DNA of 8,037 nt from UBA4655 sp964585575 (GTDB lineage: Bacteria; Planctomycetota; Planctomycetia; Pirellulales; UBA1268): NCBI GenBank assembly GCA_964585575.1, contig CAZPEM010000148.1:1-8037 (forward strand), written 5' to 3'. A program made the translations under genes and the position numbers. The stretch's first letter is position 1. Every line of letters starts with the position of its first letter. The notes under the pieces are model-generated. The model did not search any database. It was not told the DNA's origin and was given only the letters and a program-made list of their open reading frames with translations. This document shows positions 1-6,790 of this stretch, one piece after another.

Positions 1-50
1 CGAGCGAGCGGAGGGCATGGATGCCCGTAGCGAGCGTCCGGCGATGGGCA
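1..50. repeat. Short inverted repeat at the left edge
   Basis: GGGCAT at 13-18 and ATGCCC at 21-26 form a 6-bp inverted repeat around a GG centre. It is flanked on both sides by the same-strand motif CGAGCG (1-6 and 31-36, also at 5-10). No T tract follows, so a standard intrinsic terminator is not supported. The mirrored arrangement suggests a short intergenic repeat element, possibly one scattered through the genome, but a single window cannot show that. The upstream gene lies outside the window. Confidence 0.45.
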
Positions 51-123
51 CGGGCGGCCCCGAACCCGCAGAGTTGACCAAAGCCGGGCGGCCCCGAACC
101 AGGCACGCCAGCCGGGCGGAACC
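51..123. repeat. Intergenic 16-bp direct repeat, two exact copies plus one partial
   Basis: The 16-mer CGGGCGGCCCCGAACC occurs exactly at 51-66 and again at 85-100. A shortened version, CGGGCGGAACC, lies at 113-123 and lacks the central CCCG. The copies start 34 and 28 bases apart. The stretch ends about 60 bases before the lipoprotein gene and no convincing ORF crosses it. It could be a repeat-derived intergenic element or a protein-binding array; the sequence alone does not decide. Confidence 0.6.
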
Positions 124-186
124 GCTCTGGTTTCAGCGTTCCACGTCCGCTAGTGTCCCCCGCGTTCCACCTCTTTCGAGTCCATC

Positions 187-879
187 ATGCACCGACGCTC
201 CACCAAACTCGCGATTGTCCTGTGCAGCTTCGTCGTTCTCGCGGTGACCTGCGGCTGCGCAGGCTGGGCGCCCTGGAAAGACCCGAAGGAGGCCGCCAGG
301 CTCGCCGAGAAGTACGGCATGACCGCCAAGCAGCGGATCGCCGATTTGGAGAAGCGGGCGAAAGAGGCCGCGCAGGGGGACGAGGAAAGGCGAGCCGCCT
401 TTTCGCAGGAACTCGCCCAGTCGATCGTGAGCGAACATGATCCACGGGTTCGGGCGAGCATCGTCGAGATCGCCTCGAAGTTCGACGTCTCGGTCGCGTC
501 CGCAGTCTGCCAGGGAGCGCTTCAGGATCCCGATGCGCGAGTCCGTTTGGCCGCGTGCGACGCCTGGGCCGCGAAGGGGGGCGATCGGGCCGTTGAGCTG
601 ATCTCGATCCGCTGCCGCGAGGAAACCGACGTGGACGTGCGGCTACGGGCCATCCGCGCACTCGGGAAACTCAAGCAGAAATCGGCGATCCCGGTCCTCG
701 CGCAATCGCTCGAGGATCCCGACCCGGCGATCCAGTACCGCGCCGTCGCAGCCCTCAAGGAGGTCAGCGGCCGGGATCTCGGCGATGATGTAAACGCCTG
801 GAGGCAGTGGGCGGCGGCCGACGAGGCGACCCGCGATGCCTCATGGTCGATCGCCGAGACATTCCGAAAGATGTTCTGA
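187..879 (+). CDS. HEAT-repeat lipoprotein, function unknown
   Basis: A 230-residue protein. Residues 1-24 look like a lipoprotein signal peptide: positively charged MHRRSTK, a hydrophobic core at about 8-20, then TCGC with C24 (or C22) as the likely lipidated cysteine. The lipobox is imperfect, so a plain signal peptide or membrane anchor is possible. Residues 31-80 are charged and helical. From about 85 to 185 there are HEAT-like helical repeats, each with a D-P/V-x-x-R/Q pattern: D85-PRVR, DPDARVR near 114-120, DVDVRLRAIRALG at 148-160, and DPDPAIQYRAVAAL at 177-190. After these comes G-x-D-L-G-D-D with W195 and W198 (about 185-199), an ending I recall from planctomycete HEAT proteins. HEAT repeats usually serve as protein-binding scaffolds, so an envelope adaptor role is inferred; no catalytic motif is visible. 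The ATG at 187 is chosen because it directly precedes the signal peptide. No Shine-Dalgarno sequence is evident. Confidence 0.85.
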   Translation: MHRRSTKLAIVLCSFVVLAVTCGCAGWAPWKDPKEAARLAEKYGMTAKQRIADLEKRAKEAAQGDEERRAAFSQELAQSIVSEHDPRVRASIVEIASKFDVSVASAVCQGALQDPDARVRLAACDAWAAKGGDRAVELISIRCREETDVDVRLRAIRALGKLKQKSAIPVLAQSLEDPDPAIQYRAVAALKEVSGRDLGDDVNAWRQWAAADEATRDASWSIAETFRKMF

Positions 880-1047
880 ATCCTTTCGGCCGCCCAACCA
901 GACCGATCAGGAAATCCGGGCAGGCTGGCGGCCCAAGGAAGCCTGGTCGAACCGACAGGGTGATCCCGCGAGCTCGTGGCGTTTCAGGGCCGCTGGGTCG
1001 ATACCACGCAACACGGTATTCAGACACCCTCCGGCCACCGACCCACC
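880..1047. other. Intergenic gap with no supported gene
   Basis: This is 168 bases between the lipoprotein gene and the exported-protein gene. The only structure I see is a weak 5-bp inverted repeat, ATACC at 1001-1005 and GGTAT at 1015-1019. No T-rich terminator, clear promoter boxes or Shine-Dalgarno sequence is visible. The second gene's frame is open back to a GTG at 976, but that extension lacks the features of a real N-terminus. Confidence 0.5.
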
Positions 1048-2934
1048 ATGATTTTTTGCCGCATCGCTCCCCAGACCGGCTGTAGCCGGTCTCAGCCCTC
1101 GCTATCCCGGTCCTGGGCGATCGCGGCCCTGCTCGCCGCGGTCATGGCGGTCGTGGCCTCCGGGCGGGCAGAGGCCGAACCTGCAGGGCCTCGGCAGCTG
1201 CCGTTCGCGGGTGGATTCAAGGCGATCTCCAGGGCCCTCGGCGGACCTGCCACCAAGACCCCGCCGAAGCAGGCGTCTCGGCTGCCTCTTCCTCCCGATG
1301 CCCACGATGACGACGCGCTCGTTTCCCAGCTGCTGAAAAAGCCGATCGGCGAAGCCGTTCCGATCGGTCCGCCGCCGACTGCCGCGACGAAGCCGACGAC
1401 AAAGGCGCCAACGTCGACAACAACGCCGACAACAACAAAGACAACGCCGACGCCAACGACGACCGCGGCGACGACGCCGACGCCGACGACGAGCGAGCCG
1501 GCCCGTCCGACGAAGCCGCCTGCGGCCGCCAAAAAAATGCCGGAAGCCGAACCGGCGACGAAGTCCCAGCTCCAGCCTCCCCGAATCGAGTCGTTCGACG
1601 ACCTCGCGACGCTCGCCTCGGCAATCGGACAGGCCGCGAAGACGATCGTCACCGCATCGCTCGATCCGGCCTACAGGAGAGTCGCCGCGAAACCTGCCCC
1701 GGCGCCGGCCCCCACCGAACCGATCGCGACGGTCGTCGCGAAGCCCCCGGTCGCCAAGGCGCCCTCCCCGAAAACCAAAAGCCCGGCGCCCATCGCCTGG
1801 ACGACCGAGGGCACGGCACCATCGGCGCCCGTGAACGATCGCATGAACCGGCTCAAGCGGCGAATCGAGCAGGTGCTCGCGATCTACAAGAGGCGACCGC
1901 TCAACACGCAGGACCACACGCCCTGGGAGATCATGCACAGTTTCCTCGCCTACGGCATCGGCACCGACGTGCGGGTCGGCGGACCGCGGGGCGGGCTCGT
2001 CAACGCCATCGGCTGGGTCAATTCCGGGGGCCGCTGCCGCGGACAGACGATGCTCGCGACGCAGGACGGACGGATCACGGCGCTCAAGGGAGTCGGGCTG
2101 CAGGGACACTCGGCACAGTATCTCGCCGTCCTCGCGCAGTGCCGCGTGGCGGCCAACTCGCCGCTCACGCCACAGCGGCAGCCGTTCACCGTCGCCGACC
2201 TCATCGAGCAGGAGAAGCTGGACTGCAAGTCGAAGACGGAACTGACGTTCGCCCTCATCGGCCTGGCCCACTACCTGCCCACCGACGCGACGTGGACCTC
2301 CCGTGACGGCCAGCCCTGGTCGCTGGAGCGTCTCGTCGCGGAGGAACTCGAGCAGCCGATCCGCGGCGCGCCGTGCGGCGGCACGCACCGCCTCTTCGGC
2401 CTCGCGTACGGCTGTCAGCGGCGACTCCGGGCCACGGGGTCGCTCGAGGGAACCTACGCCCGCGCCGACGCCTTCGTCCGCGAATACCAGTTCATGACGC
2501 TCACGAAACTCCAGAACGCCGACGGCTCCTTCAGCACGGAATGGTACAAGTTTCCGACCGCGCAGAACCGCGAGGACGACATCGACCGCAAGATCCAGAC
2601 GACCGGGCACATGCTCGAATGGCTGGTCGCGTCGCTCGACCAGGAGTCGCTCTACCACGCCCGTGTCACGCGGGCGGTCGAGTTCCTCACCCGTGCGCTC
2701 GCCAGCGAGCCCGACCGCCAATGGGCCGTCGGCCCGATGTGCCACGCCCTCCACGCCCTGTCGGTCTACCAGGAGCGAGTCTGGGGAGTGATCCTCCCCG
2801 GCGCGGTCGCGGCCTTCAAGGGCCCGATGAAGGCGGCTTCGCCGCAGGAAGTGCAGGTCGCCGAGGCGCCGGAGGGCACACCCGCCGAGGACGCCGTGCC
2901 CGCGACCGAATCGAAACGACGCGTTCGACGGTAA
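1048..2934 (+). CDS. Exported protein with Thr/Pro linker and C-terminal alpha/alpha-toroid-like domain
   Basis: A 628-residue protein if it starts at the ATG at 1048. Residues 1-43 form a signal peptide with a long basic n-region, a hydrophobic core (about 26-39, AIAALLAAVMAVVA) and a likely cut after AEA. A GTG at 976 would add 24 residues in front of this signal, so it is less likely. Residues about 105-265 are low-complexity, rich in Thr, Pro, Ala and Lys, densest at 111-151. The folded part spans about 265-600. It contains TPWEIMHSFLAYG, GAPCGGTHRLFGLAYG (near 440-455), QNADGSFSTEW (489-499) and QTTGHMLEWL (517-526). The QN-DGS-W pattern resembles QW-type motifs of alpha/alpha-toroid proteins (terpene cyclase/prenyltransferase fold). 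I recall closely similar secreted proteins across planctomycetes, sometimes annotated as 'ADP-ribosylation factor-directed GTPase activating protein', a name with no functional support here. The cyclase acid motif DxDD is not seen, so enzyme activity is not claimed. The product probably acts outside the cytoplasm. Confidence 0.88.
   Translation: MIFCRIAPQTGCSRSQPSLSRSWAIAALLAAVMAVVASGRAEAEPAGPRQLPFAGGFKAISRALGGPATKTPPKQASRLPLPPDAHDDDALVSQLLKKPIGEAVPIGPPPTAATKPTTKAPTSTTTPTTTKTTPTPTTTAATTPTPTTSEPARPTKPPAAAKKMPEAEPATKSQLQPPRIESFDDLATLASAIGQAAKTIVTASLDPAYRRVAAKPAPAPAPTEPIATVVAKPPVAKAPSPKTKSPAPIAWTTEGTAPSAPVNDRMNRLKRRIEQVLAIYKRRPLNTQDHTPWEIMHSFLAYGIGTDVRVGGPRGGLVNAIGWVNSGGRCRGQTMLATQDGRITALKGVGLQGHSAQYLAVLAQCRVAANSPLTPQRQPFTVADLIEQEKLDCKSKTELTFALIGLAHYLPTDATWTSRDGQPWSLERLVAEELEQPIRGAPCGGTHRLFGLAYGCQRRLRATGSLEGTYARADAFVREYQFMTLTKLQNADGSFSTEWYKFPTAQNREDDIDRKIQTTGHMLEWLVASLDQESLYHARVTRAVEFLTRALASEPDRQWAVGPMCHALHALSVYQERVWGVILPGAVAAFKGPMKAASPQEVQVAEAPEGTPAEDAVPATESKRRVRR
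1073..1092. repeat. Perfect 9-bp inverted repeat inside the signal-peptide coding region
   Basis: AGACCGGCT (1073-1081) and AGCCGGTCT (1084-1092) are exact reverse complements separated by GT. In RNA this could fold as an 8-bp GC-rich stem with a 4-base loop, starting 25 bases after the chosen start codon. It has no T tract after it on either strand. It may be a protein-binding palindrome, a translation-modulating hairpin or chance. Confidence 0.5.
1378..1500 (+). repeat. Degenerate ACG/CCG microsatellite coding for a Thr/Pro tract
   Basis: This stretch consists mainly of ACG, ACA, CCG, CCA and GCG codons with many near-tandem ACGACG and CCGACG units. It encodes residues 111-151 of the exported protein, where about half the residues are Thr and most others Pro, Ala or Lys. 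Such tracts usually act as flexible linkers and can change length by slippage. Both points are inferred from composition. Confidence 0.75.
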
Positions 2935-2989
2935 GTCTTTTCCTCCGTTGCTTGATGCCCTGAACCGAACGCCGTAGGCTTGCCCGCAC

Positions 2990-2995
2990 GAGGAG
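2990..2995 (+). promoter_or_regulatory. Shine-Dalgarno site of the diadenylate cyclase gene
   Basis: GAGGAG at 2990-2995 sits 7 bases before the ATG at 3003, a standard spacing. It supports that start and contrasts with the first two genes and polA, which have no clear site. Confidence 0.7.
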
Positions 2996-3002
2996 CGCGG
3001 CG

Positions 3003-3932
3003 ATGGCGACGGCGGAACAGACGGATCAGTTCGAGCATCTGCTCGCGGCGGGCACCCGCCTGTTCGAGTCGAACGCGTCCGACGCGATGCTGCTCCTCGT
3101 CGACCATCCGCTCGATTGGGAGAAGGTTCGGGCCGCGACGGGCTCCGCGCCGCTGCTCGTGGCCGCCGACGAGGAACCGCACCTCGAGGGAGCCGCCGCC
3201 CACGGGCTCAAGCCGCTCGTGCTCGACGTCGCGGGCCTGCCGGTCCAGGAGCGGCTCGCCCAGGCCCTGCTCGAGTGCGTCGCGGCGGAGATCATCCCGC
3301 CGGAGGCGGAGGTGGTCGCGATCTACAGCGGGTTCGAGGCCGGTTCGCTCGACAGCGTGAGTGTCGTCCGCCTGGAGGAGCACCTCGGGCAGCTGACGAG
3401 CCGCGACCTGAGGAATCTCGAGACGAAGGTTCCGCTCGAAACGCTCAAGCTCGTGGTCGACCTCGCCGTGGAGATCGGCCGCGAGGGCCGCGAGGGGAAG
3501 CCCGTCGGCACGCTCTTCGTCGTCGGCGACACCCGGAAGGTCATGCAGTCGAGCCACTCGGTCGGCTTCGATCCCGTCCGCGGCTACAGCCGCCTGGAAA
3601 GGCGGCTGACCGACCCGCGGGTTCGGGAAGGCATCAAGGAGATCGCCCAGCTCGACGGCGCGTTCGTCGTCAACGCCGACGGCACCGTCGAGGCGGCAGC
3701 CCGCTACATCGACGCCTCGGCGGAAAACGTGTCGGTCGCCAAGGGCCTCGGCGCGAGGCACTGGGCGGCGGCGGCCGTCACGCGGCGAACCCGCAGCGTG
3801 GCCGTGGCCGTCAGCGAGACCAACGGCACGGTGCGGATCTTCCAGAACGGGGAGACCGTGCTGCGGATCGAGCCCTTCCGCCGGGCGATGAAGTGGAAGG
3901 ACTTCGAGTACGAGCCACCGAGCGGCGACTGA
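3003..3932 (+). CDS. DacZ-like diadenylate cyclase (c-di-AMP synthase), DAC domain protein
   Basis: A 309-residue soluble protein. Residues about 1-160 form an alpha/beta N-terminal domain, and about 165-285 a DAC (DisA_N) domain, which condenses two ATP into cyclic di-AMP. Visible DAC motifs are VGTLFVVGD (168-176), the DGA motif D218-G219-A220 in LDGAFVVNADGTV, and GLGARHWAAAA with R252-H253, matching the DGA and RH-x motifs that bind ATP and metal. SETNGTVRIFQNGE (271-284) closes the domain. The third position of RHR is Trp here. The GARHxAAAA form and the DAC domain placed after an N-terminal alpha/beta domain resemble the archaeal DacZ type more than bacterial CdaA (membrane segments in front) or DisA (DAC first, then helix-hairpin-helix DNA-binding domain). 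There are no membrane segments. The gene sits 68 bases after the exported-protein gene and 38 bases before polA, so co-transcription with polA is likely. Domain assignment is strong; activity and the DacZ subtype are inferred, so no symbol is given. Confidence 0.85.
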   Translation: MATAEQTDQFEHLLAAGTRLFESNASDAMLLLVDHPLDWEKVRAATGSAPLLVAADEEPHLEGAAAHGLKPLVLDVAGLPVQERLAQALLECVAAEIIPPEAEVVAIYSGFEAGSLDSVSVVRLEEHLGQLTSRDLRNLETKVPLETLKLVVDLAVEIGREGREGKPVGTLFVVGDTRKVMQSSHSVGFDPVRGYSRLERRLTDPRVREGIKEIAQLDGAFVVNADGTVEAAARYIDASAENVSVAKGLGARHWAAAAVTRRTRSVAVAVSETNGTVRIFQNGETVLRIEPFRRAMKWKDFEYEPPSGD

Positions 3933-3970
3933 CGCCGTCCGGGAACGACCTCGGGGCCCCCCCGCACGAC

Positions 3971-6790
3971 ATGAAGGCCGCCAGAAAGTCCCCGTTTCCG
4001 GGGCCCCTGTTTCCAGCGGCCCTGTTTCCCGACGAAGCGGCCGAAGATTCGACGCCCGCGCCGCCGGACCTGCCTGGCAGGAGCGTGTTCGTATTCGACG
4101 TGTTCTCCCGCGTCTACCAGCTCTTCCACGCGCTCCCCGAGATGACGAACCCGCAGGGGACGCCCGTGTCCGCCGTGTTTGGATTCTCCCGCGACCTGCT
4201 CGACGTCCTGGAGAAGCGGCGGCCCGACTACGTGTTTTGCGCGATCGACCCGCCGGGGCCGACGTTTCGGCACGAGCAGTTCGCGGACTACAAGGCGACG
4301 CGTGCGGCGATGCCGGAGGACCTCGTGCCGCAGATCGATCTCGTCCGCAGGCTCGTCGCGCTGATGCGGATCCCGCTGCTCGAGGTGGCCGGCTACGAGG
4401 CCGACGACGTGCTCGCGACGATCGCCACGCTGTCGGCAGCCGCCGGCGCGGACTGCACGCTCGCCACGAGCGACAAGGATGCCAGGCAGCTGCTCGGCCC
4501 CCACGTGAAGCTCCTCAACCTGCGGACCGGCGAGCCCTTCGGCGAGGCGGAACTACGGGCGGAGTGGGGCATCCGGCCCGACCAGGTCGTCGACTTCCTC
4601 GCCCTCGTCGGCGACGCGGTCGACAACGTGCCAGGCGTGCCGCTCATCGGGCCAAAGATCGCATCGGAGCTCCTTGGAAGGTTCGGCACGCTCGACGAGG
4701 TGCTCGCGCACGCAAGCGAGGTGCCAGGCAAGAAACGCGCCGAGAACCTGCGGAGCCACGGTGCGACCGCGGTCGCGGGCCGTCGTCTCGTGGAACTCCA
4801 TCGGGCGGTGCCGGTCATGATTCCCTGGCAGGCCGCCCACCGCCCGACGCCCGACGCCACAGGGCTCGTCGAGTTTTTCCGCGAGATGGGCTTCAAGAGC
4901 CTGCTCGAGAAGGCGAAGGCCCTCGCGGCATCGCAGGCCCGGCCGGGCGAACCGCACGCAGCCCCTGACGCTCCTCCGGGAGCGGCCCCGGATCTACCCG
5001 CGGCCGGGCTCGCGGCCCCGGCGTTCGACACGATCGCCGACGACGGGGCCCTCGACGCGGTCGCCGAGAGCATCCGACGGGCGGGCACGGTCGCCATCGC
5101 CGTCGCAAAGCCTTCTTCCGCGGGCTTTCTCGACCCGCCGGCCGGCATCGCCACGCACGTCGGCGAGAGGATCCACTTCGTGCCCGCGCCGCTCTTTTCG
5201 GAAGCCGCCGGGCCCGGAGGGCAGCGGTTTCGCGACCTGCTCGCCGACCCGGCGGTGATCGTCCGCGGCCACGACCTGAAGCGGCAGGCGGTCTGGCTGC
5301 GTCCGCTCGGCATCGAGCTCGACGGCCTCGGTTTCGACACACTCGTCGCGGCCTACCTGCTCGACGCGGGGGAGCGGAACCACGCGCTGGTCGAGATCGC
5401 TGCGAGGAACGCGGCGGTGCCGGCGGTGGACGCGGCGGCGGTCGAGCGGCCGGCCGACGCCCCGGCCGCGGCGATGGGCGTCTCGCTCGCCGTGGCCGTC
5501 GCCGAACGGCTCGAGGCCGGGCTCGATGCGGCGGGGCTTTCAAGCCTCTTTCGCGAGGTCGAGATGCCGCTCGTGGCGGTGCTCGCCGGCATGGAGTGGG
5601 AGGGGGTGCGGATCGACGTGCCGCTCCTCGAGCGGCTTTCGGAAAGGTATGCCGAGCGGATCGCAACGCTCGAGCAAGAGATCCACGCCCTCGCGGGCCA
5701 TCCGTTCGCGATTGCCTCGCCCGTGCAGGTCCGGAAGGTGCTCTTCGACGAGCTCGGCCTGCCGGTGGTGAAGCGGACGAAGACCGGCCCGAGCACCGAC
5801 GCCGAGGTGCTCGAGGAGCTCGCACCGCTCCATCCGCTCCCGGCCAAGCTGCTCGAGCACCGCCAGTACTCGAAGCTCAAGAGCACCTACGTGGACGCGC
5901 TGCCGAAGCTCGTCGAGCCGACGGGCGGTCGCATCCACACGTCGTTCAACCAGACCGTCACGGCCACCGGACGGCTGTCGTCGAGCGACCCGAACCTGCA
6001 GAACATCCCGATCCGCACCCGCGAGGGCCGCGAGATCCGGGCGGCATTCCTGCCCCGCAGGGACGACTGGAGGTTCGTTTCGGCCGACTACTCGCAGATC
6101 GAGCTGCGGATCCTCGCCCACCTCTCCCATGACATGGCGATGCGGGAGGCGTTCGCGACGGGAGAGGACATCCATACCCGCACCGCCATCGCCGTCTTCT
6201 CGGCCGCGGCCGACGAGGTGACGCCCGAGATGCGGCGGATCGCGAAGGCGGTGAACTTCGGCATCCTCTACGGCCAGAGCGGGTTCGGCCTCGCCAAGGC
6301 GCTCTCGATCACGCCGCTCGAGGCCGCGGCCTTCCGCACGAACTACTTTCGCACCTTCGCGGGCGCCGCCGCCTTCATGGACGACCTGCTCGACCGCTGC
6401 CTCGCCGACGGCCACGTGACGACGATCCTCGGTCGCCGCAGGTCGATCGCTGGCGTGCGGCCGAGGGAGAGGCGCCGGGATTCGTCCGGCACGTTCTCGC
6501 TGACGCTGCCGGAGCGCACCGCGATCAACACGGCCGTGCAGGGCTCGGCGGCGGATCTCATCAAGCTCGCGATGCTGCGGGTGGAGCGGGCGGTCCGCGC
6601 GGCGGGCTCGCCGGCGCGACTCGTGCTCCAAATCCACGACGAACTCGTGCTCGAGACCCCCGAGGCGGACGTGACGCTGATGCGTCGCATCGTCACCGAA
6701 GAGATGCGCGCGGCGATGCGGCTCGACGTGCCGCTCGAGGTTTCGGTGAGCGACGGCCGCACCTGGGACGAATGCGGGGAGACGGAATGA
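3971..6790 (+). CDS. polA: DNA polymerase I with intact 5' nuclease and inactive 3'-5' exonuclease domain
   Basis: A 939-residue family A polymerase that fills gaps and removes RNA primers and flaps in replication and repair. The first ~35 residues are a Pro-rich extension absent from E. coli. The 5' nuclease domain (about 38-320) keeps its metal ligands: D43, D93, E143-A-D145-D146, D168 and D170, then GDAVDNVPGVP (about 214-224). The middle domain (about 360-520) has the proofreading fold, but the acidic sites are gone: the E. coli D355/E357 positions read A377 and A379, D424 reads Q439, and the D501 position falls in AAAMGVSL with no acid. The polymerase domain keeps TGRLSSSDPNLQNIP, motif A DYSQIELR with D706, motif B with R755, K759 and F763, and motif C HDE with D890. 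Phe rather than Tyr at 763 implies the E. coli-like preference against dideoxynucleotides. The frame is open upstream to 3116, but that overlaps the cyclase gene and lacks family similarity. ATG 3971 is the first good start after the cyclase stop; no clear Shine-Dalgarno site. Confidence 0.97.
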   Translation: MKAARKSPFPGPLFPAALFPDEAAEDSTPAPPDLPGRSVFVFDVFSRVYQLFHALPEMTNPQGTPVSAVFGFSRDLLDVLEKRRPDYVFCAIDPPGPTFRHEQFADYKATRAAMPEDLVPQIDLVRRLVALMRIPLLEVAGYEADDVLATIATLSAAAGADCTLATSDKDARQLLGPHVKLLNLRTGEPFGEAELRAEWGIRPDQVVDFLALVGDAVDNVPGVPLIGPKIASELLGRFGTLDEVLAHASEVPGKKRAENLRSHGATAVAGRRLVELHRAVPVMIPWQAAHRPTPDATGLVEFFREMGFKSLLEKAKALAASQARPGEPHAAPDAPPGAAPDLPAAGLAAPAFDTIADDGALDAVAESIRRAGTVAIAVAKPSSAGFLDPPAGIATHVGERIHFVPAPLFSEAAGPGGQRFRDLLADPAVIVRGHDLKRQAVWLRPLGIELDGLGFDTLVAAYLLDAGERNHALVEIAARNAAVPAVDAAAVERPADAPAAAMGVSLAVAVAERLEAGLDAAGLSSLFREVEMPLVAVLAGMEWEGVRIDVPLLERLSERYAERIATLEQEIHALAGHPFAIASPVQVRKVLFDELGLPVVKRTKTGPSTDAEVLEELAPLHPLPAKLLEHRQYSKLKSTYVDALPKLVEPTGGRIHTSFNQTVTATGRLSSSDPNLQNIPIRTREGREIRAAFLPRRDDWRFVSADYSQIELRILAHLSHDMAMREAFATGEDIHTRTAIAVFSAAADEVTPEMRRIAKAVNFGILYGQSGFGLAKALSITPLEAAAFRTNYFRTFAGAAAFMDDLLDRCLADGHVTTILGRRRSIAGVRPRERRRDSSGTFSLTLPERTAINTAVQGSAADLIKLAMLRVERAVRAAGSPARLVLQIHDELVLETPEADVTLMRRIVTEEMRAAMRLDVPLEVSVSDGRTWDECGETE
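3994..4038 (+). repeat. Three 15-bp tandem units in the 5' end of polA
   Basis: GTTTCC recurs at 3994, 4009 and 4024, each starting a 15-base unit. The first two units are similar throughout (ending in CCCCT and GCCCT); the third diverges after its first seven bases. They encode FPGPL, FPAAL and FPDEA, giving two LFP motifs within residues 8-22 of Pol I, before the nuclease domain. Confidence 0.6.

Noticed and set aside
74..110. Possible -35 box TTGACC upstream of the lipoprotein gene
   Set aside because: No -10-like hexamer is present at a normal distance; the following bases are GC-rich repeat.
17..247. 76-residue open frame across the left intergenic region
   Set aside because: It runs through repeats, overlaps the lipoprotein start in another frame, and its low-complexity product has no signal or domain.
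1001..1019. ATACC/GGTAT inverted repeat as a terminator of the lipoprotein gene
   Set aside because: The stem is only 5 bp with a 9-base loop, sits over 120 bases past the stop, and has no T tract directly after it.
1102..2754. 550-residue open frame on the minus strand
   Set aside because: It lies wholly opposite the exported-protein gene, is Arg-rich with no recognisable domain, and is explained by the high GC content suppressing stop codons.
3116..3970. In-frame upstream extension of polA (285 extra residues)
   Set aside because: It overlaps the cyclase gene in another frame, is Arg/Gly/Pro-rich like other out-of-frame translations here, and Pol I proteins do not carry such an N-terminus.
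5540..6637. 365-residue open frame on the minus strand opposite polA
   Set aside because: It mirrors the conserved polymerase domain, is rich in Arg and His, and shows no family motif.
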